Positions 43,497 to 52,984 are shown, counted from the first letter of the stretch. The stretch is 64,000 bases of DNA from Actinomyces sp. AC-20-1 (GCF_023369555.1 NZ_JACJVC010000006.1:81485-145484); one strand, 5' to 3'. Numbers and translations are program-made. The notes: a model not told the origin generated them from the sequence alone.

Positions 43497-45155
43497 TCAG
43501 GCGAGGGTGACGAACTCAAGGTACTCCTCGCCCCACAGGTCCTCGTCGCCGTCGGGAAGGAGCAGGACACGGTCCGGCTCAAGGGCCTCAACGGCCCCCT
43601 CGTCGTGGGTCACGAGGACGACGGCGCCCTCGAAGGTGCCCAGCGCGCGCAGGATCTCCTCACGGCTGGCCGGGTCGAGGTTGTTCGTCGGCTCGTCCAG
43701 CAGGAGGACGTTGGCGCTGGAGACCACGAGGATCGCGAGCGCCAGGCGGGTCTTCTCCCCACCGGAGAGCACGCGGGCGGGCTTGTCGGCGTCGGCGCCG
43801 GAGAACAGGAAGGAGCCCAGCACGCTGCGCACCTGGGTGTCGTCCATGTCCGGCGCGGCGCTGCGCAGGTTCTCCACGACCGTGCGGTCGGTGTCGATGG
43901 TCTCGTGCTCCTGGGCGTAGTAGCCGATCTTGAGCCCGTGACCGGGCACGACCTCACCGGAGTCGGGGGTCTCGACGCCGGCGAGGATGCGCAGCATCGT
44001 CGTCTTGCCCGCGCCGTTGAGGCCCAGGACGACGACGCGGCTGCCGCGGTCGATGGCCAGGTCCACGCCGGAGAAGACCTCGAGGGAGCCGTAGGCCTTG
44101 CTCAGGCGCGAGGCCCTCAGAGGGGTCTTGCCGCAGGGGGCGGGGTCTGGGAAGCGCAGGTGGGCGACCTTCTCGGCCGCGCGCTGCTCGTCCAGGCCCT
44201 CGAGAAGGCGCTCGGCCCGGCGCAGCATCTGCTGCGCGGCGACGGCCTTGGTGGCCTTGGCCCGCATCTTCTCGCCCTGGGCGCGCAGCGCCGCCGCCTT
44301 CTTCTCCGCGTTGGCGCGCTCCTTGCGGCGGCGCGCCTCGTCCTCGGCGCGCTGGCGGAGGTAGGCGTCCCAGCCCAGGTGGTAGACGTCCAGGACGCCC
44401 CGGTTGGCGTCGAGGTACATGATCTGGTTGACGGTGTCGCGCAGGAGCTCGACATCGTGGGAGATGACGATGAAGCCGCCGGCGTAGGTGCGCAGGTGGT
44501 CGCGCAGCCACAGCACGGAGTCGTGGTCGAGGTGGTTGGTGGGCTCGTCGAGCAGGAGGGTGTCCGGCTGCTGGAAGAGCACGCGCGCCAGCTCGACGCG
44601 GCGGCGCTGGCCGCCCGACAGGGTGCCGATGGGCTGGTTGAGCACGCGGTCGGGCAGGCCGAGGGCGGCCGCGATGCGGGCGGCCTCGCTGGCGGCCGCG
44701 TACCCCCCGGCCATGGTGAACTCGTGGTCCAGGCGGGTGTAGCGGTCCAGGGCCTTGGCCATGGCGTCGCCCTGGGTCGTGGAGATGCGCTCCTCGGCCT
44801 TGCGGATGCGGGCCAGCAGCGCGTCGATGCCGCGGGCGGACAGGATGCGGTCACGGGCGACCTCCTCGAGGTCGCCGACCTTGGTGTCCTGGGGTAGGTA
44901 GCCGACCGAGCCGTTGCAGCTGATGGTGCCCTCGTGCTCGACGGCCTGCAGGCCGTGGGTCTCATCGGCGTCGGCGACCGCCTGGCTCGTGCCCTGGACG
45001 ACGGACTGGGCGGCCAGGAGCTTGGTCATGGTGGTCTTGCCGGCGCCGTTGCGCCCGACCAGGCCGATGCGCATCCCCTTGTCGACGCGGTAGCTCGCGC
45101 CGGCGACGAGCTGGCGGGCGCCGATGCGCATGGTGAGGTCCTGGACGTTGATCAC
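43497..45155 (-). CDS. ABC-F family ATP-binding protein
   Basis: A 552-residue soluble ABC-F protein with two nucleotide-binding domains and no membrane part. Domain 1: GLVGRNGAGKTTMTKLLAA, LSGGQRRRVELARVL, LLLDEPTNHLD. Domain 2: VLGLNGAGKTTMLRILAG, LSGGEKTRLALAIL, LLLDEPTNNLD. The charged inter-domain linker (about 240-305, RRRKERANAEKKAAALRAQGEKMRAKATKAVAAQQMLRR) is the P-site tRNA interaction motif. Members act on ribosomes as translation factors; some confer antibiotic resistance, which cannot be judged here. GTG 45155 is preferred: it is seven bases after TAGCAT and gives the usual M-I-N-V; ATG 45164 lies across that box. Confidence 0.9.
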   Translation of the reverse strand: MINVQDLTMRIGARQLVAGASYRVDKGMRIGLVGRNGAGKTTMTKLLAAQSVVQGTSQAVADADETHGLQAVEHEGTISCNGSVGYLPQDTKVGDLEEVARDRILSARGIDALLARIRKAEERISTTQGDAMAKALDRYTRLDHEFTMAGGYAAASEAARIAAALGLPDRVLNQPIGTLSGGQRRRVELARVLFQQPDTLLLDEPTNHLDHDSVLWLRDHLRTYAGGFIVISHDVELLRDTVNQIMYLDANRGVLDVYHLGWDAYLRQRAEDEARRRKERANAEKKAAALRAQGEKMRAKATKAVAAQQMLRRAERLLEGLDEQRAAEKVAHLRFPDPAPCGKTPLRASRLSKAYGSLEVFSGVDLAIDRGSRVVVLGLNGAGKTTMLRILAGVETPDSGEVVPGHGLKIGYYAQEHETIDTDRTVVENLRSAAPDMDDTQVRSVLGSFLFSGADADKPARVLSGGEKTRLALAILVVSSANVLLLDEPTNNLDPASREEILRALGTFEGAVVLVTHDEGAVEALEPDRVLLLPDGDEDLWGEEYLEFVTLA

Positions 45156-45162
45156 GTCCGTC

Positions 45163-45168
45163 ATGCTA
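45163..45168 (-). promoter_or_regulatory. -10 box, leaderless-type (ABC-F)
   Basis: Minus-strand TAGCAT followed by seven bases and GTG 45155. It argues against the upstream ATG 45164. Confidence 0.45.
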
Positions 45169-45261
45169 CGGGCCAGCTGCCGCCGCCCGGCCCGGGGCCC
45201 GCCGCCCGGGCACCGGGCATCGGTCACACCGCCTCCCCCGGAGTCCCCGGCGCTCCCGCCC

Positions 45262-45882
45262 TCAGTCCCACCAGAGCCAGGTGCCCGGCTCCCCACGGGT
45301 CCACAGGCGTCGGCACACGCGCATCTCGTCGGGCAGGCCCTGGGCGTCCAGGTCGTAGCGACGACGCACCGTGTCCCACAGCTCACGGCAGCGGCAGCCG
45401 TCGTCGTGCTCCTCGTGGACCTCGAGGTCGAGCAGGTCGGGGTCCTGGACCCACAGGGCCTCGACCGTGACCCTCTCGTCGGGGCGCTGCGGCCCGATCC
45501 CGTAGCCGGACAGCCTCACACGGCCCCGTGAGCGCACGCAGGCGCGCAGCATCGAGCCCAGGGTGGGCGAGAGGTTCTGGCGGTCCTCGAGCTGGGCCGC
45601 GGGCAGGACCTCCAGCAGGCGGCGGGCACCGTCCGGGCCCAGGTCGTGGAAGGGCGTGTAGTCGTCCACGGGCTCACCGTCCTCGATGAGGCCGGTGGGG
45701 CCCCGCCCGAAGGCGGCGGGCACCGTGGTGGAGCGCATCTCGTCGTGGCAGGCGTCCAGGACGTCCCACACGCCCACGCTCACGGTCCATCCCCGGGGCC
45801 CGTACAGGCCGCGCTCGTGGCTCGCCTCCTCTCCCTGCGCCGTCGGGGTGGTGCTCGCGCTCAGGGTCGTCGTCGTGCTCAC
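45262..45882 (-). CDS. Hypothetical protein, 206 residues
   Basis: A soluble protein I do not recognise. It has a Thr/Ser-rich N-terminus, a central GPDGARRLLEVLPAAQLEDRQNLSPTLGSMLRACVRSRGRVRLSGYGIGPQRPDERVTVEALWV and a basic/aromatic C-terminus (LWDTVRRRYDLDAQGLPDEMRVCRRLW...WLWWD), with a GCRC pair near residue 163. No signal peptide or membrane segment. Gene status rests on the strong AAGGAGGAGG before GTG 45882, coding-like codon use and lack of overlap. It is divergent from the PTS gene. Confidence 0.7.
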   Translation of the reverse strand: MSTTTTLSASTTPTAQGEEASHERGLYGPRGWTVSVGVWDVLDACHDEMRSTTVPAAFGRGPTGLIEDGEPVDDYTPFHDLGPDGARRLLEVLPAAQLEDRQNLSPTLGSMLRACVRSRGRVRLSGYGIGPQRPDERVTVEALWVQDPDLLDLEVHEEHDDGCRCRELWDTVRRRYDLDAQGLPDEMRVCRRLWTRGEPGTWLWWD

Positions 45883-46015
45883 AGGCCCTCCTCCTTAGGT
45901 GACGGGCAGTCGTGTCGCCCGGCTGAGACCACCTTCCCCTGTGCTCGCGAGGCCCTCCCCAGGCACGAGCGCACCCCCTGCCGCCGGCCCCTCCTGTGGA
46001 GCCCGGGCCCTGCGC

Positions 46016-46021
46016 TACCCT
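46016..46021 (+). promoter_or_regulatory. -10 box upstream of PTS gene
   Basis: TACCCT placed seven bases before a perfect palindrome, which puts the likely transcription start at the palindrome's left edge (about 46028). Confidence 0.4.
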
Positions 46022-46027
46022 CGTGAG

Positions 46028-46047
46028 ACCGTCAGCGCGCTGACGGT
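46028..46047. promoter_or_regulatory. Perfect 20-bp palindrome, candidate operator of PTS gene
   Basis: ACCGTCAGCGCGCTGACGGT reads the same on both strands. It sits just downstream of a -10-like box and 84 bases before the PTS start, so a repressor bound here would block transcription. In RNA it could also form a hairpin. No matching known consensus was recognised and no regulator gene is adjacent. Confidence 0.65.
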
Positions 46048-46131
46048 GATCCCCACACCCTGCGCGTCCTTGACGCCCCGAGGCCCCGGCCGCGCCGACG
46101 CCACCGCACGCAGGCCTGCGAAAGGTTCACG

Positions 46132-48217
46132 ATGACGACAACCACGTCAGTACCAGAAGCGATCCTCGAGGCCGTCGGCGGCCCCGGGAACATCTCCAGC
46201 CTCACCCACTGCGCCACCCGGCTGCGCTTCGAGCTCCACGACGCCTCCGTGGTCGACAAGGCCGTCGTCGAGGCCATCCCCGGTGTCATGGGCGCCGTCC
46301 CCCAGTCCGGGGACCGCTACCAGATCATCATCGGCGGGGCCGTGCAGAGCGTCTACGAGCAGATCACCTCGCTGCCCGCCATGAAGGGCGGGGCCGCCGC
46401 CCTCAGCGACGCCGACGTCAAGGCCGCCGCACGCGCCCGGGCCCGCGGCAAGAACGCCTGGGTGGACGCCTTCTTCGAGTACCTGTCCGACTCCTTCCGG
46501 CCCCTGCTGCCCGTGGCTGCTGGGCACCTCCATCATCATCGCCCTCGAGGCCGTCCTCGAGGCCCTCGGCTTCATCGACACGCGCGCCGCCGTCAAGCCC
46601 GCCTGGCTCGTCTTCACCGACGCGATGTTCCGCTCCGTCTTCTACTTCCTGCCGATCATGGTGGCCTACAACGCCTCCAAGAAGCTCAAGATCGACCCGT
46701 GGGTCGGCGCCGCCGTCATGGCGGCCTTCCTCACGCCGAACTTCATCGACCTGGCCAACCCGGACAAGACCTCCGGCGTCACGTGCACCACCAACGAGGT
46801 CCTCGGGACCCAGTCGTGCACGGCGAGCGTCTTCGGCCTGCCGATGCAGCTGGCCGACTACGGTGGCCAGGTCTTCGTGCCCCTCATGATGGTGGCGATC
46901 CTCGCCCTGGTCTACAAGGCGCTGGCCAAGGTCATCCCGGACAACCTCCAGATGGTCTTCGTGCCCTTCCTGTCCTTCATCATCATGATGCCGGTCACCG
47001 GTTTCCTCATCGGCCCCCTGGGCATCTGGGTCGGCTCCGGCCTCGGCTCGGCGCTCGCCTGGCTCAACACCTCCGCCCCCATCGTCTTCGCGATCCTCAT
47101 CCCGATCATCTACCCCTTCCTCGTGCCGCTGGGCCTGCACTGGCCGCTCAACGCCCTCATGCTCGCCAACATCGACACCCTGGGCTACGACTTCATCCAG
47201 GGCCCCATGGGCGCCTGGAACTTCGCCTGCTTCGGCGCCACCGCCGCGGTCCTCGTCATCGCGATCCGCAACCGCAACTCCGTCATGAGGCAGACCGCCT
47301 CCGGCGCCCTGTTCGCCGGCCTCTTCGGCGGCATCTCCGAGCCGAGCCTGTACGGCATCCACCTGCGCTACAAGCGCGTCTACCCGCGCATGCTCGTCGG
47401 CTGCGTCGTCGGCGGCCTCGTTGTCGGCATCGGCGGCGGCGTCAACGCCTCCACCTTCGCCTTCACCTCGCTGCTCACCATCCCGGTCTTCTCCCCCATG
47501 GGGCTGTACGCCCTGGCCGTGCTCGCGGCCTTCACGACGTCCTTCCTCATCCTCCTCCTCACGGACTACCGCACCGAGGAGGACAAGGCCCAGGACGCGG
47601 CCGCCCTGGCCGCCGCCGGCGTCGTCGCGGGCGGCGCGGTCCAGGCGGACCCGGCCGAGACCGCCGCTGACATGGCCGCCCAGGCCAGCACCGGCTCCTC
47701 CTCCAGCGCGGCGCAGGCCGGCACCCCCGCGCCCGCCGCGGCCCCTGCCGCCGGCAGCGTCACCGACGTCGTCGCCCCGCTGGCCGGTCGTGTCCTGGCC
47801 CTGGCCGAGGTCGCGGACCCGGTCTTCTCCTCCGGTGCCCTCGGCAACGGCGCGGCCGTCGAGCCCGTGGGCCAGACCATCGTCGTCACGGCCCCTGCGG
47901 CCGGCACCGTGGTCGTCGCGCCGTCCTCCGGCCACGCCTACGGGCTCACCCTCGACAACGGGATCGAGGTCCTCATCCACGTGGGCATCGACACCGTCAA
48001 CCTCGGCGGCGAGGGCTTCGACATCAAGGTCGCCCAGGGCGACCGGGTCGAGGCCGGGCAGGAGCTCGTGCGCGTCGACCGCGCCACCGTCGAGGCCGCC
48101 GGCTACGCGCTCACCACCCCGGTGCTCGTGACCAACACCGCGGCCTTCGCCTCGGTGGAGGCCGCCGCCGACGGCGAGGTCGCCGCGGGCGACCTGCTCC
48201 TGCGCGTGACCGCCTGA
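46132..48217 (+). pseudogene. Beta-glucoside-type PTS transporter EIIBCA, frameshifted
   Basis: A phosphotransferase-system permease in the B-C-A order of beta-glucoside/sucrose/trehalose transporters. EIIB (residues 1-90) has the phospho-Cys27 in SLTHCATRLRFEL. EIIC follows (LLGTSIIIALEAVL, FYFLPIMVAYNASKKLKIDPWVGAAVMAAFLTPNF, several membrane helices, GISEPSLYGIHLRYKR). EIIA at the C-terminus has SGHAYGLTLDNGIEVLIHVGIDTV with its active-site His. The reading frame shifts once: removing one C from the CCC at 46510-46512 would restore LLP-WLLGTSI. As written, EIIB stays in frame and then reads an alternative frame, so EIIC-EIIA would not be made in fusion. Sequencing error is possible. Start ATG 46132 after AAAGG. 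Confidence 0.8.
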
Positions 48218-48245
48218 GCACACGTCACCGCCTGAGGGACACGGT

Positions 48246-48283
48246 GGGGGCGGTATCCGGCAGCCCTGCCGGATACCGCCCCC
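48246..48283 (+). terminator. Terminator of PTS gene
   Basis: A perfect 18-bp inverted repeat (48246-48263 with 48266-48283) followed by GTCTCTT, 28 bases after the PTS stop. Confidence 0.85.
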
Positions 48284-48324
48284 GTCTCTTGGTCCTGAGT
48301 GACGCCGCGCTCGGCCTCGACCTC

Positions 48325-49209
48325 TCAGTCGCGCACCCGCAGCTCCCAGAAGGCGACGGCAGCCGCCGCGGCCACGTTGAGCGAGTCCACGCCCCCGGCC
48401 ATGGGGATACGCACCACCACGTCCGCCGCCGCCACCGTGCGGGCCCTGAGCCCGTCGCCCTCCGTGCCCAGCACGACCGCGACCCTGGAGCCCGGTGCGG
48501 TGCAGGCCGGTGAGGCCGAGAACGCGTCCAGACTCACCGCGCTGTCGCTCAGCGCCATGGCCGCCACCGTCCACCCGGCGTCGTGGAGCTCGTCCAGCGC
48601 GGGCCAGCGCTCGAGGCGCGTCCACGGCACCTGGAACACCGTGCCCATCGACACGCGCACGCTGCGCCGGTAGAGCGGGTCCGCGCACTGCGGGGTCACG
48701 AGCACGGCGTCGACGCTCAGGGCGGCGGCGCTGCGGAAGGCGGCACCGACATTCGTGTGGTCCACCAGGTCCTCCAGGACCGCGACGCGGCGCGCGCCCA
48801 GCCCGCCGCGCGCCGAGGCCAGCAGCTCGGCCACGCCCGCCAGCGCCGGCCGGTTCATGGCTGCCAGGGCCCCGCGGTGCAGGTGGAAGCCCGTGATCCG
48901 TTCCAGGACCTCCTCGGGGGCGAGGATGACGGGCACGTCCCCGCCGTCGTGCCTGCCGCCGGTGCCGGTGGCCGAGGCGATGAGCTCGCGCAGCTGCTCG
49001 TACCAGCGCTCGGCCATGAGGAAGGAGCGCGGCTCGTGCCCGGCCCACAGGGCCCGCTCGATCACCTTGGAGGACTCGGCCATGTACAGGCCGCGCTCGG
49101 TCTCCAGGCGACGGCGCAGGGCGACGTCGGTCAGGCTCGTGTAGTCGGCCAGGAGGTGGCCCAGGGCCGGGTCGTCCAGCTCCTCGCGGGTGCTGAGGCG
49201 GATGATCAC
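48325..49209 (-). CDS. TrmH/SpoU-family RNA 2'-O-methyltransferase
   Basis: A 294-residue SPOUT methyltransferase. The N-terminal third is a substrate-binding domain (RGLYMAESSKVIERALWAGHEPRSFLMAERW). The knotted catalytic domain shows VAVLEDLVDHTNVGAAFRSAAAL, VVLGTEGDGL and VRIPMAGGVDSLNVAAAAAVAFWEL. rRNA or tRNA target not determined. The GTG start overlaps the stop of the upstream ABC exporter gene by GTGA, a surprising but firm coupling. Confidence 0.88.
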   Translation of the reverse strand: MIIRLSTREELDDPALGHLLADYTSLTDVALRRRLETERGLYMAESSKVIERALWAGHEPRSFLMAERWYEQLRELIASATGTGGRHDGGDVPVILAPEEVLERITGFHLHRGALAAMNRPALAGVAELLASARGGLGARRVAVLEDLVDHTNVGAAFRSAAALSVDAVLVTPQCADPLYRRSVRVSMGTVFQVPWTRLERWPALDELHDAGWTVAAMALSDSAVSLDAFSASPACTAPGSRVAVVLGTEGDGLRARTVAAADVVVRIPMAGGVDSLNVAAAAAVAFWELRVRD

Positions 49210-51194
49210 GAGTGGTGCCGCTGCGTGCGGCCGAGGGCCCTGAGCAGCGGGTCCTGGACGACGGCGGGCTCGTCCTGGCCGGCCGGGCCGCTGAACTGGC
49301 TCTGGTAGAGCCGGTAGTAGGCGCCCTGGGCGGCGATGAGCTCGTCGTGGCTGCCCTGCTCGACGATGTCGCCGTGCTCCATCACGAGGATGATGTCCGC
49401 GTCACGGATGGTGGACAGGCGGTGGGCGATGACGAAGGAGGTGCGTCCCTGGCGCAGGCCGACCATCGCCTTCTGGACCAGCAGCTCGGTGCGGGTGTCC
49501 ACCGAGCTCGTCGCCTCGTCCAGGACGAGGATCTGGCGGTCGGCCAGGAAGGCGCGGGCGATCGTGATGAGCTGCTTCTCACCGGCGGACACGCCGGAGC
49601 CGGAGTCGTCGATGACCGTGTCGTAGCCCTTGGGCAGGGCCTGGACGATGTGGTCGACGCTGGCGGCGCGGGCGGCGGCCAGCACCTGGTCCTCGCAGGC
49701 CCCGGCGGAGCCGAAGGCGATGTTCTCGCGGATCGTGCCCTCGAAGAGCCACGTGTCCTGCAGGACCATGCCGATCTGCTCGCGCAGCCGGTCGCGGCTG
49801 AGATCGCGAGTGTCGACGCCGTCGAGCGTGATCCTGCCGGACTGGGGGTCGTAGAAGCGCAGCAGGAGGTTGACCATCGTTGTCTTACCGGCGCCGGTGG
49901 GACCGACGATGGCCACCGTCTGGCCGGGCTCCACGGTGAGGCTGAGGTCCGTGATGAGCTCGGTACCGGGGCTGTAGGAGAAGCGCACGTGGTCGAAGAC
50001 GACCCTGCCGGTCACGCGCTCGGGCAGCTGCGCCGGGGCGTCGGCCTCGCCCTCCTCGGGCGCGTCCATGATCTCGAACAGCCGCTCGGCGCTGGCGGCG
50101 CCGGACTGCAGGAGGTTGGCCATGGAGGCGATCTGGGTGATGGGCTGGGTGAACTGCTGCGTGTACTGGATGAAGGCCTGGACGTCGCCCAGGGTCATCG
50201 TCCCGCTGGTCACGCGCACACCGCCGATGACGGCGACGATGACGAAGCTGAGGTTGGAGACCACGCGCATGGCCGGCTGGATGGTGCCGGAGACCCACTG
50301 GGCCTTGTAGGACCCGTCGTAGAGGCGGGTGTTCTCCTCGTCGAACAGGCGGGTGAACTCCTCCTCCGAGCTGAACAGGGTGACGGCCTCGTGCCCGGTG
50401 AAGGCCTCCTCGACCACGCCCGTGACCTTGCCGGTGGCGTCCCACTGCTGGGTGAAGTGGGGCTGCGCGCGCCGGGCGATGAGCAGGGTGATGACCAGGG
50501 CGAGCGGCACCATGGCGAGGGTGACGAGCGAGAGCTGCACGGAGATCGTCACCATCATGGCCAGGACGCCGATGACGGAGATGATGGAGCTCAGCGCCTG
50601 CGAGAGGGTCTGCTGGAGCGACTGGGTGATGTTGTCGACGTCGTTGGTCACGCGCGAGAGGATGTCGCCGCGCGAGCCAGTGTCGAGGTACGACAGGGGC
50701 ACCCGGTTGAGCTTGGCCTCGACCTCGGCGCGCATGCGCTGGCCGGTGCGCTGGACGACGCCGGCCAGCACGTAGCCCTGCGTCCACATGAACAGGGCGG
50801 AGAGCAGGTAGACGGCGAGCACCTGGGCGAGGACGACGAGCAGGGCGTGGGTGTCGATGCCCTGGCCGACGACGACGTCGTAGGCGGAGACCATGTCCGC
50901 GTACTCGCTCATGCCCCCGGCGCTGAGCGCCTGGGCCAGCGCGTCCCCGCTGAGACCGGCGGGCAGGCCCGCGTTGCCCAGGACGGTGCCGATGATCCCC
51001 TCGAAGAGGATGTTCATGGCGTGGGCGAGGATCTTGGGGGCGACGACGTTGAGGACGACCGCGATGGTCGTGAGGATGACGACGAGGGTGATCCGGGCTC
51101 GCTCGGGGCGCAGCTCGCCGAGCAGGCGCCTCCACGTGCCGCGGAAGTCGGCGGCCTTCTGCTGGGGGCCGCGGGGGCCGGGTCCGTGGCTCAT
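49206..51194 (-). CDS. ABC exporter half-transporter (second subunit)
   Basis: A 662-residue type I (ABCB-like) exporter subunit: six membrane helices in the first 340 residues and a C-terminal nucleotide-binding domain with Walker A GPTGAGKTT, signature VSAGEKQL, Walker B ILVLDEATSSVD and the H-loop AHRLST. A long periplasmic-side insert after helix 1 (GIIGTVLGNAGLPAGLSGDALAQALSAGG...) is notable. It pairs with the subunit encoded just upstream through an ATGA overlap, forming a heterodimeric multidrug or lipid exporter. The substrate is unknown. Confidence 0.92.
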   Translation of the reverse strand: MSHGPGPRGPQQKAADFRGTWRRLLGELRPERARITLVVILTTIAVVLNVVAPKILAHAMNILFEGIIGTVLGNAGLPAGLSGDALAQALSAGGMSEYADMVSAYDVVVGQGIDTHALLVVLAQVLAVYLLSALFMWTQGYVLAGVVQRTGQRMRAEVEAKLNRVPLSYLDTGSRGDILSRVTNDVDNITQSLQQTLSQALSSIISVIGVLAMMVTISVQLSLVTLAMVPLALVITLLIARRAQPHFTQQWDATGKVTGVVEEAFTGHEAVTLFSSEEEFTRLFDEENTRLYDGSYKAQWVSGTIQPAMRVVSNLSFVIVAVIGGVRVTSGTMTLGDVQAFIQYTQQFTQPITQIASMANLLQSGAASAERLFEIMDAPEEGEADAPAQLPERVTGRVVFDHVRFSYSPGTELITDLSLTVEPGQTVAIVGPTGAGKTTMVNLLLRFYDPQSGRITLDGVDTRDLSRDRLREQIGMVLQDTWLFEGTIRENIAFGSAGACEDQVLAAARAASVDHIVQALPKGYDTVIDDSGSGVSAGEKQLITIARAFLADRQILVLDEATSSVDTRTELLVQKAMVGLRQGRTSFVIAHRLSTIRDADIILVMEHGDIVEQGSHDELIAAQGAYYRLYQSQFSGPAGQDEPAVVQDPLLRALGRTQRHHS

Positions 51195-52948
51195 GCCGCC
51201 TCCTGCTCGCTGATCTGGGACAGGACGATCTCGGAGTAGGTGGGGCAGGTGCTCATGAGCTCCTCGTGGGTGCCGGTGCCGACGACGCGGCCCTCGTCGA
51301 GGACGACGATCTGCTCGGCGTTGCGGATGGAGGCGACTCGCTGGGCGACGACGACGAGGGTGGCGCCACCGGTGGCGTCGGGCAGCCCGGCGCGCAGGCG
51401 CGCGTCGGTGGCGTAGTCGAGGGCGGAGAAGGAGTCGTCGAAGATGTAGACGCCGGCGTCGCGCACGAGGGCGCGGGCGATGGCCAGGCGCTGGCGCTGG
51501 CCGCCGGAGAAGTTGACCCCGCCCTGGTCGACCTCGTGGTCGAGGCCGTCGTCGAGGTCCTGGACGAAGCCGGAGGCCTGGGCGGCCTCGAGGGCGTCCC
51601 AGATCTCGGTGTCGGCGGCGCCCTTCTTTCCGTGCTGCAGGGTGCTGCGCACGGTGCCGGAGAAGAGGAAGGCCTTCTGGGGGACGGTGGCGACGGCGCT
51701 GCGCAGCTCGCGCGGGTCGAGGTCTCGCACGTCGACGCCGTCGACCGTCACCCGTCCCTCGGTGACGTCGAGCAGGCGCGGAATGAGGTTGATGAGGGTC
51801 GTCTTGCCGGAGCCGGTGGAGCCGATGAAGGCGGTGGTCTGTCCGGGGCGCATGACGACGTCGACGTCGCTGAGGACCGCGGCCTCGGCCCCGGGGTAGC
51901 GGAAGGTCACGTGCTCGAGGCGGACCTCGCGGCCCCTGGGCCCGACCGTCGAGCCGGTCGGGGCGGGCAGGTGCACCGGCGCGCTGGGCGCGGTGATGGC
52001 GGGCTCGACGGCCATGACGTCCTGGTAGCGCTCGGCGGCCACCTGGGCGCGCGGCAGCTGCATGACGAGCATGATGGCGATCATCACGGAGAAGAGGATC
52101 TGCATGATGTAGTTGACGAAGGCGGTGAGGTCACCGATCTCCATGCCACCGCTGGTCACGCGCTGGCTTCCGAACCAGTACACGCCGATGACGGACAGGT
52201 TCATGATGACCTGGACGGCGGGCATGAGCAGGGCGAAGAGGCGCCCGATGGACAGCGAGGTGGCGGTGAGGGAGTCGTTGGCCTCGTCGAAGACGCGTCG
52301 GCGCTCGTCCTGGCGCACGAAGGCGCGGATGACGCGCACGCCCTGGATCTGCTCGCGCATGACGAGGTTGACGCGGTCGATGCGCGACTGCATCACCTTG
52401 AAGTGCGGCAGGAGGCGGGTCATGAGGGTCCCGACGACGACGAGCAGCAGCGGGATGAGGACGAGCAGGAGGCTGGACAGGGGCACGTCCACACGCAGCG
52501 CCATGACGGTGCCGCCGACGAGCATGATCGGGGCCATGAGCATCATGGCGCAGACCATGAACACCAGCATCTGGATCTGCTGGATGTCGTTGGTGGAGCG
52601 GGTGATGAGGGAGGGCGCCCCGAAGCGGGAGACCTCCTCGAGGTTGAAGCGCTGGACGTGGGTGAAGATGTCCCGGCGCATCTGGCGGCCCAGCCCCATG
52701 GCGGCCTTGGAGGCGAGGTAGGTGGCCAGGACGGCGGCGACGCCCTGGACGACGGTGACGGCGAGCATGAGGCCGCCCAGGCTCCAGATCCGGTCCGTGT
52801 CCCCGGCGACGACGCCCTCGTTGATGATGGAGGCGTTGAGGGTCGGCAGGGTGAGGACGGCGATCGTCTCGGCCACCTTGAGGACGAGGACCGCGAGCAG
52901 CGGGACCCGGTACGGCCTCAGGTAATGACGCAGGGTCTTAAACAGCAC
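51191..52948 (-). CDS. ABC exporter half-transporter (first subunit)
   Basis: A 585-residue type I exporter subunit: membrane domain MLFKTLRHYLRPYRVPLLAVLVLKVAETIAVLTLPTLNASIINEGV... and ATPase domain with Walker A GSTGSGKTT, canonical signature FSGGQRQRLAIARAL, and Walker B VYIFDDSFSALD. Asp follows Walker B where the catalytic Glu is usual (FDDSFS), so this half probably carries the degenerate ATPase site of a heterodimer, as in TmrA/B or BmrC/D. The start GTG 52948 has no ribosome-binding site. An inverted repeat lies 13 bases upstream of it. Confidence 0.9.
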   Translation of the reverse strand: MLFKTLRHYLRPYRVPLLAVLVLKVAETIAVLTLPTLNASIINEGVVAGDTDRIWSLGGLMLAVTVVQGVAAVLATYLASKAAMGLGRQMRRDIFTHVQRFNLEEVSRFGAPSLITRSTNDIQQIQMLVFMVCAMMLMAPIMLVGGTVMALRVDVPLSSLLLVLIPLLLVVVGTLMTRLLPHFKVMQSRIDRVNLVMREQIQGVRVIRAFVRQDERRRVFDEANDSLTATSLSIGRLFALLMPAVQVIMNLSVIGVYWFGSQRVTSGGMEIGDLTAFVNYIMQILFSVMIAIMLVMQLPRAQVAAERYQDVMAVEPAITAPSAPVHLPAPTGSTVGPRGREVRLEHVTFRYPGAEAAVLSDVDVVMRPGQTTAFIGSTGSGKTTLINLIPRLLDVTEGRVTVDGVDVRDLDPRELRSAVATVPQKAFLFSGTVRSTLQHGKKGAADTEIWDALEAAQASGFVQDLDDGLDHEVDQGGVNFSGGQRQRLAIARALVRDAGVYIFDDSFSALDYATDARLRAGLPDATGGATLVVVAQRVASIRNAEQIVVLDEGRVVGTGTHEELMSTCPTYSEIVLSQISEQEAA

Positions 52949-52960
52949 GACGGGGAGACT

Positions 52961-52984
52961 AGGACCGTTCGCTGAACGATTCCT
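52961..52984. promoter_or_regulatory. Inverted repeat upstream of ABC exporter operon
   Basis: CGTTC-GCT-GAACG (52966-52978) flanked by AGGA on one side and TCCT on the other, with one extra base on the right arm. Its place just before the first exporter gene suits a local repressor such as a MarR-type protein; no regulator gene is adjacent, so this is inference. Confidence 0.45.

Noticed and set aside
46418..49048. An 876-codon minus-strand frame opposite the PTS gene
   Set aside because: Low-complexity antisense shadow; the plus-strand EIIB, EIIC and EIIA motifs are unambiguous.
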